From NCBI GenBank assembly GCA_947179485.1, contig OX359245.1:58887067-58951066 (forward strand): DNA of 64,000 bases, read 5' to 3'. The translations under genes and the position numbers were made by a program. Under the pieces are notes generated by a model. That model worked only from the letters and a program-made list of their open reading frames with translations. It searched no databases and was not told the DNA's origin. Positions 59,767-64,000 of the stretch are shown piece by piece (position 1 is the stretch's first letter; each line of letters starts with the position of its first letter). Origin of the DNA: Allacma fusca (Eukaryota; Arthropoda; Collembola; Symphypleona; Sminthuridae).

Positions 59767-62700
59767 TTAATCGTCTTCCTCGGACGGCCCTCTGAGGGTA
59801 CCTGTCTCCTCCTCTCCTTCCGCTAGTGTTCGGAATGATATGACTGCGAATCTATTCTCGGATAAAATCTCCGGGTCCCATCTTGCACGTGCTGATCTTT
59901 CCCATAACTGATCCATTAGCCTTCTATGCTCTACAGGGTTTGTTATGGAAAGGTAGCTGGTTCTCTGTTGTGTCACTGGGTCTCTTCGGAGTTCTTCCTT
60001 AAACTCCACCTTTCGTTGACGTTGTCTAGCTCGTCTGGACTTCAAGTTGTCTTCAATGGGTGGTATAGGTTGTCCCGCTATCGTGGATGGTCCTGGTGAT
60101 GGTGACCTTGATCCTTGTCTGTCCCTAGTATCGTTGAATATTACAGTCCTAATGGGTGAGTATACTCTAACCCTGGGTCGTCCAATTTCTGGCTCTGGAC
60201 CTCGTCGTCGTCCTCTATACTGGAATGTACAGTTTGGAGCATTGTTTCTTCCGTACAATCTGTCCAACTCTGGTCTACTCCTTCGGATGTATTGTACAGG
60301 TATGTCCTTTTGTCTTTGCCAAGCTTCATGTGCCGCTAACTTGGTCTTTGGTCTTGCGGGTGGCTTATGGCCGTGTTTGAGTGGGCAGTATTCACATCTG
60401 GTCTTTACCCACTTGCTGTTTGTCTCGTTGTCTGACGAACTATCTATCTGATGTTCTGATGGCGGCTTTTCCTCGTCGTCCAAGACTTCTTCCTTGATTA
60501 TGTTCGATGATGTTCCGGCTCCTTCTTCTTGAGCCTCCACAGCTTGCTCCGTTGGCACAGCCGGTTCCTCTTCTGAGGCCAAAACCGGTCCTTCTGCTCC
60601 GTCTGTCCTTCGTGGGTGGCTTCTTCCGGGGTCACCTTTCCGTATTGGGTCCTGGTTCCCTCCGAAGTCCATTCCAACGGACGTGCCAATATAGATTACC
60701 ATTCTGAGGGTAAATCGTACAAGCTGTTGAATAATCCCTGTAGGTCTTCCTGACGATGAGTGAGCCTCCTCTTCCTCAATCCGTGCCAGCATAAGCTGTA
60801 GCTGTTGTTTTAAGAATTGTTTGCTATAACTGACGGGTGACCATGCGTTGGTCGGTCCTACGAATGCCTCTCGCCTCTGTCGTTCTCTGGCTGCTCGGTC
60901 CGACGTTCGCTGGAAGAGTGGGTGGGTTTGTGAGACGTTGGCGTGTGCCTTTGTCTCCCATCCCTTGAGTTCTTCTTCTGCGAGGTGGTCAACTCCGTTG
61001 TATATGTGCGGTATGAGCAAAACTATCGTCCAGTTTGCTTCCGTGATTGTCGTCGCTAGTGCGAAGTGTACAACTTCACCTATTGCAATTTCCTCGGTGG
61101 GGTGAACGTAGTCTTCCCCTTTGGTGATACTGTGAGGGTTGTTCTGCATTTGGCGTTGTAAGTTATTTATCTGGTCTTTCGCCAAGATACTCCGCCTGGT
61201 GCGTTTATGTATGGTTTTGAGTCCCAAAATTTGGATGACTTTGTCAATGAATTTCCCGTATTGTATTTCATATTCCTTCCAAATTTCGTATTTGGTTTGT
61301 AGTGGCAGTTGAATTGGTTTTGTTATTAAGTCCATTGCGACTGACTGTAAAGTTCTTGTTGTAAGATGGTAACCGTCACGTATTGCTTGTGACATTAACC
61401 AAATAGCTTGCGGTAATTTCCGTTGGTCTCGAATCTTTTGTCGTCGTTCCTCTTCCTCCGAAGTGGGTTCAGGAGCATGTCGTCGCTCTCTCCCGTTTTC
61501 GGATTCTTCCGCGTCCACTTCTTTGCCTAAAGCTTGGTTCCATACTTTGGCTACAGAAGTTTCGTTGAGGTAGTGAGCATTCCTTTGGATATCACCTGGT
61601 AATGCTATTAAGTTCGGAGATATTTCTGTTGCTGTTGGATCTTCCTTAAGAAAATCTTCTAACTCTTTTTCCTCACTGGCATTGACGGGCATTATCATCC
61701 AGATGGGTCGTTGGTCTGGTAGTTGGGACTCAATGAGTACCCAGTCCTGTGGTATTTTGACTGTTTTTAGTGGTTTGTTCCATCTCCTGACTGCGTCTAG
61801 GATTGAGCTGGTATAGACTCCTACTATGACCATTCCCGTGGTACACATGCCTACGGCTCCTGCTACTCCTCGTACCACTCCATTCTGCCAGAGTCGGTGT
61901 GTTGTGGCTGAACCGAAGCCTTGGTACCGTACGGCTGAATTTCCGACCGGTGGGCATTCCCGTTGGCCGTAAGGGTCATAGTGTCCGATTTCCTCCGAGT
62001 CTTCCTTATTTTCAAAGCCTAGGCTGACATGGTCAAAGCCTGTTGGACTGGTTAGATTCTCAATTTCCAATCGGGTCCACCACTGGTAATGTGATGCCCT
62101 TGTTGTTGGATCTGGTCCGTAGTGCCCCGTCAATTCTTTTCTCAAGTTGGATTGTCCTACAGCAGATGTAATTAAACCGAACATTAATAAAAATGATAAC
62201 CAACTGTTACCGAGGTAAGGTATGGGTCCTCCTCGTCTTCCTCCTCCTCCACGTCCCATCTCCGGCGTGTGAGGTGGCGTTTGAATTGATGAGGTTGACT
62301 GTCTTGGTTCCTCGTCGTCACTGAGGATGACGGTTCCGTCCTGGGGTGAGTTGGCAAAATCAGCCAATGAAAGCTGGTGGTGATTAACAATTTCCGTTGT
62401 ATCCGAAGTTATTGATGATTCTCGATCTTTGGGTCTTCTCTTTGATCTGATCACCTCAAAATCCTCTGAGCCACTACTCTGGTCGTTGTGTTGTTCAGCT
62501 ATAGATAGCTCAGATGTTGCTACTTCGACGTTTTGTCCTGGTGAGGGTGGCACTTCCGTTGCCATTCCTGTTGGACTTGCAGTTTCTGGACCATTTCGTT
62601 TTTCCTGAGCGAGCAAACGCTCTAGCTCTCCGGATGTGGCTGTTGACGTTGGAATGTTTGTTGGTTCAAAGTGTGCTGGAGGTAATTCTCTGGTTTGAAG

Positions 62701-64000
62701 GTCTATTTTTGACTCAGCACATACCAAGTGAAAGTCGTTATCATTTCTCCACTTTATCCATTCCTGGCGGTGGCGTGCTAATTCTTTCATTAATCCTTCC
62801 TTCTGCTTTTTCGCACTGTCTGCGTTGACATTCTGTCTGGCAAGGTTGCGGATGATTTCCCCGAGATCTTTAATTCGGTTTACCATCTCCTCGTGCTTCC
62901 CTGCCTTCCTGGAGTCCTCTCCAATTTTTAGGATGTTCGACTGCCATTTCGCCGGTGGTTGGGTTGGTGCTGTATTCTGTCCGAATAGCTCTAAGATAGT
63001 CATCTGAGCCTCCTTCTTGACCTTCTTCTCCTTCTTTGCACGTTTCTTTGCATGATGTTCACATTCCTGTTGTACCACTGGTCCACTGTCGGTTGCAATT
63101 ACTTGTCGTACCCTTTTACATCCTTTCCTACTACAGGTTTGGATAGGTACTGTCTCTTCCTCTTCTGAATCTGAAGAAGATTCATTGGCGGTATCTCTGT
63201 CCGCTGTTGTAGCTGTGTCCGTGGCAATTTCCTCGCTCCATGATGTCACAGCTACTGGTGGTGGAGTCACTACAGGTACTTCCACTGGTCTTTCTCTTTG
63301 AGCGATGCAAACTGCACGCTGTGGTTTAGGTGGTTCACTATTAACCGGTATTGTTGGCGGTGGCATTTTTGTAACCGCTGTGTAACTTAAAGCTGGAGCT
63401 GCTATGGGTGCTGTCAGTATTGACTCCCTCTCCATTCGATCCTTATAATCTTTCGCTGCTGGTGATAGAAATGGTGAAGGCGGTGGGGTTGACTCTCTCC
63501 TGCTCCTTGACCGTGCTGGACTATCATAGCGACTCCTTGACCTGTCGTCTTCCCGTCGCTTCTTCCTCTCCGATGACGACTCCGTCTCTCGCTTCCTGGT
63601 CCGGCTGTCCTTAGAGCTATGTCTTTCCCTTGAACTTTCTCTTGAGCTTCTGTGCTGCCTGCTCGAACTTTCTCCGTTGGTGATGGCCCGCCCGCGGCCT
63701 CTCCCGGCTGGTACCATGTGCGCCGAGTAGGCTGCGAATCTCGGAAGTTCCCTTCGTCGGTCCTCCAAGTTCCCTCGTCTCAGATCGGGTCCGTAGTTGT
63801 CGTCAATGCGCCTATTGATTCTATGGGCTACGTCCTCGACCTGTTCTTCATGTTGCGGTAACCATTCACTAATCTCGGGGATGTTGATCCGGGTTACTCC
63901 ACAAATAGGGTCGGCTCCCATCACTTTCCGAGATGAGCTTCGACTGGTCTTGCCTCGTTCATATTGAAGGCCTGGAGTAAATGCCCATGGATCATGGTCA
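59767..64000 (-). CDS. Giant retroelement ORF (at least 1,385 codons), unknown family, partial
   Basis: The frame has no stop from 59767 to the window edge. An ATG lies at 63921, but the frame continues upstream through 63922-64000. Positions counted from 63924: an Arg/Ser-rich stretch at about 85-150 (RSRSRYDSPARSRSRRES), Pro-rich linkers, a CxxxxC...CxxH cluster near 270-295, a charged coiled-coil-like region near 350-395, a signal-peptide-like SWLSFLLMFGLITSAVGQ near 575-592, a hydrophobic GAVGMCTTGMVIVGVY near 685-700, basic sites RERR near 816 and RTRR near 911, a hydrophobic patch near 1070 and CEYCPLKHGHK near 1195. C-terminal about 200 residues are basic then acidic. It looks like a nucleic-acid-binding part joined to an envelope-like part, but no known family was recognised. 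Confidence 0.6.
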   Translation of the reverse strand, partial: DHDPWAFTPGLQYERGKTSRSSSRKVMGADPICGVTRINIPEISEWLPQHEEQVEDVAHRINRRIDDNYGPDLRRGNLEDRRRELPRFAAYSAHMVPAGRGRGRAITNGESSSRQHRSSRESSRERHSSKDSRTRKRETESSSERKKRREDDRSRSRYDSPARSRSRRESTPPPSPFLSPAAKDYKDRMERESILTAPIAAPALSYTAVTKMPPPTIPVNSEPPKPQRAVCIAQRERPVEVPVVTPPPVAVTSWSEEIATDTATTADRDTANESSSDSEEEETVPIQTCSRKGCKRVRQVIATDSGPVVQQECEHHAKKRAKKEKKVKKEAQMTILELFGQNTAPTQPPAKWQSNILKIGEDSRKAGKHEEMVNRIKDLGEIIRNLARQNVNADSAKKQKEGLMKELARHRQEWIKWRNDNDFHLVCAESKIDLQTRELPPAHFEPTNIPTSTATSGELERLLAQEKRNGPETASPTGMATEVPPSPGQNVEVATSELSIAEQHNDQSSGSEDFEVIRSKRRPKDRESSITSDTTEIVNHHQLSLADFANSPQDGTVILSDDEEPRQSTSSIQTPPHTPEMGRGGGGRRGGPIPYLGNSWLSFLLMFGLITSAVGQSNLRKELTGHYGPDPTTRASHYQWWTRLEIENLTSPTGFDHVSLGFENKEDSEEIGHYDPYGQRECPPVGNSAVRYQGFGSATTHRLWQNGVVRGVAGAVGMCTTGMVIVGVYTSSILDAVRRWNKPLKTVKIPQDWVLIESQLPDQRPIWMIMPVNASEEKELEDFLKEDPTATEISPNLIALPGDIQRNAHYLNETSVAKVWNQALGKEVDAEESENGRERRHAPEPTSEEEERRQKIRDQRKLPQAIWLMSQAIRDGYHLTTRTLQSVAMDLITKPIQLPLQTKYEIWKEYEIQYGKFIDKVIQILGLKTIHKRTRRSILAKDQINNLQRQMQNNPHSITKGEDYVHPTEEIAIGEVVHFALATTITEANWTIVLLIPHIYNGVDHLAEEELKGWETKAHANVSQTHPLFQRTSDRAARERQRREAFVGPTNAWSPVSYSKQFLKQQLQLMLARIEEEEAHSSSGRPTGIIQQLVRFTLRMVIYIGTSVGMDFGGNQDPIRKGDPGRSHPRRTDGAEGPVLASEEEPAVPTEQAVEAQEEGAGTSSNIIKEEVLDDEEKPPSEHQIDSSSDNETNSKWVKTRCEYCPLKHGHKPPARPKTKLAAHEAWQRQKDIPVQYIRRSRPELDRLYGRNNAPNCTFQYRGRRRGPEPEIGRPRVRVYSPIRTVIFNDTRDRQGSRSPSPGPSTIAGQPIPPIEDNLKSRRARQRQRKVEFKEELRRDPVTQQRTSYLSITNPVEHRRLMDQLWERSARARWDPEILSENRFAVISFRTLAEGEEETGTLRGPSEEDD

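Larger units (their letters stand above)
55201..64000 (-). mobile_element. 3' part of a large LTR retroelement with membrane-protein ORFs
   Basis: On the minus strand the order is a giant ORF open to the window edge, a 241-codon ORF with signal peptide and transmembrane segment, about 2.7 kb without genes, a polypurine tract and a 3' LTR. Gag, reverse transcriptase and integrase are not in view and would lie beyond 64000 if present. The TGTTAC...GTAACA LTR ends are common in Ty3/gypsy-type insect elements. The class is therefore a guess until pol is seen. Confidence 0.65.

Noticed and set aside
60047-60451. 134-codon plus-strand ORF and similar plus frames to 63861
   Set aside because: Antisense shadows of the giant minus-strand ORF.

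Overview
The window is AT-rich eukaryotic DNA, almost certainly from an insect. The support is a tandem array of spliced fatty acyl-CoA reductase (FAR) and GILT-type thiol-reductase genes with short GT-AG introns, buried in BEL/Pao, hAT, PIF/Harbinger, Tc1/mariner-like and CMC/Tnp2-like mobile DNA. I cannot fix the order or species.

Host genes (1-36 kb, all minus strand). A GILT-FAR pair has been duplicated repeatedly. FAR copy 1 (2151-5142) is an open 7-exon gene for 463 residues. GILT copy 2 (19637-20516) is an open 3-exon gene for 213 residues. FAR copy 3 (25296-35966) keeps all seven exons but carries a 1-nt homopolymer contraction, and its intron 5 is filled by a 5.5-kb DNA transposon. 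GILT copies at 6.2-7.0, 8.7-8.9 and 23.2-24.1 kb and FAR copies at 8.4-8.6 and 16.4-19.2 kb are decayed. This is a birth-and-death cluster.

Mobile DNA. Seven hAT-type insertions can be delimited with 8-bp duplications (18-471, 3561-3798, 9867-13307, 13683-14575, 36425-37550, 37740-38158, 48680-49299). Six of them carry terminal arrays of their own short motif, usually palindromic. One (9867-13307) still carries a complete but nonsense-mutated transposase gene. Two PIF-type MITEs (22319-22779, 32829-33388) have TAA/TTA duplications. Two large CMC/Tnp2-like elements have CCC-starting terminal inverted repeats rather than CACTA. Element 1 (26438-31973, duplication CTT) carries a transposase and a divergent BEN-domain gene. 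Element 2 (40650-47647, duplication GA) carries a transposase followed one base later by a DUF4806-type companion gene, which is itself interrupted by a BEL/Pao fragment. A third, deleted relative lies at 53.5-55.1 kb.

Right end (47.7-64 kb). A decayed BEL/Pao copy (about 47657-52000) contains a hAT MITE. It is followed by an unassigned open frame (52199-53011). Last comes the 3' part of a large LTR retroelement on the minus strand: LTR 55201-55772, a purine tract, about 2.7 kb of apparently noncoding DNA, a 241-residue membrane-protein ORF, and an ORF of at least 1,385 codons that is open to the window edge. The large ORF has an SR-rich region, an internal signal-peptide-like segment and basic cleavage-like sites. 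It is the least explained object here.
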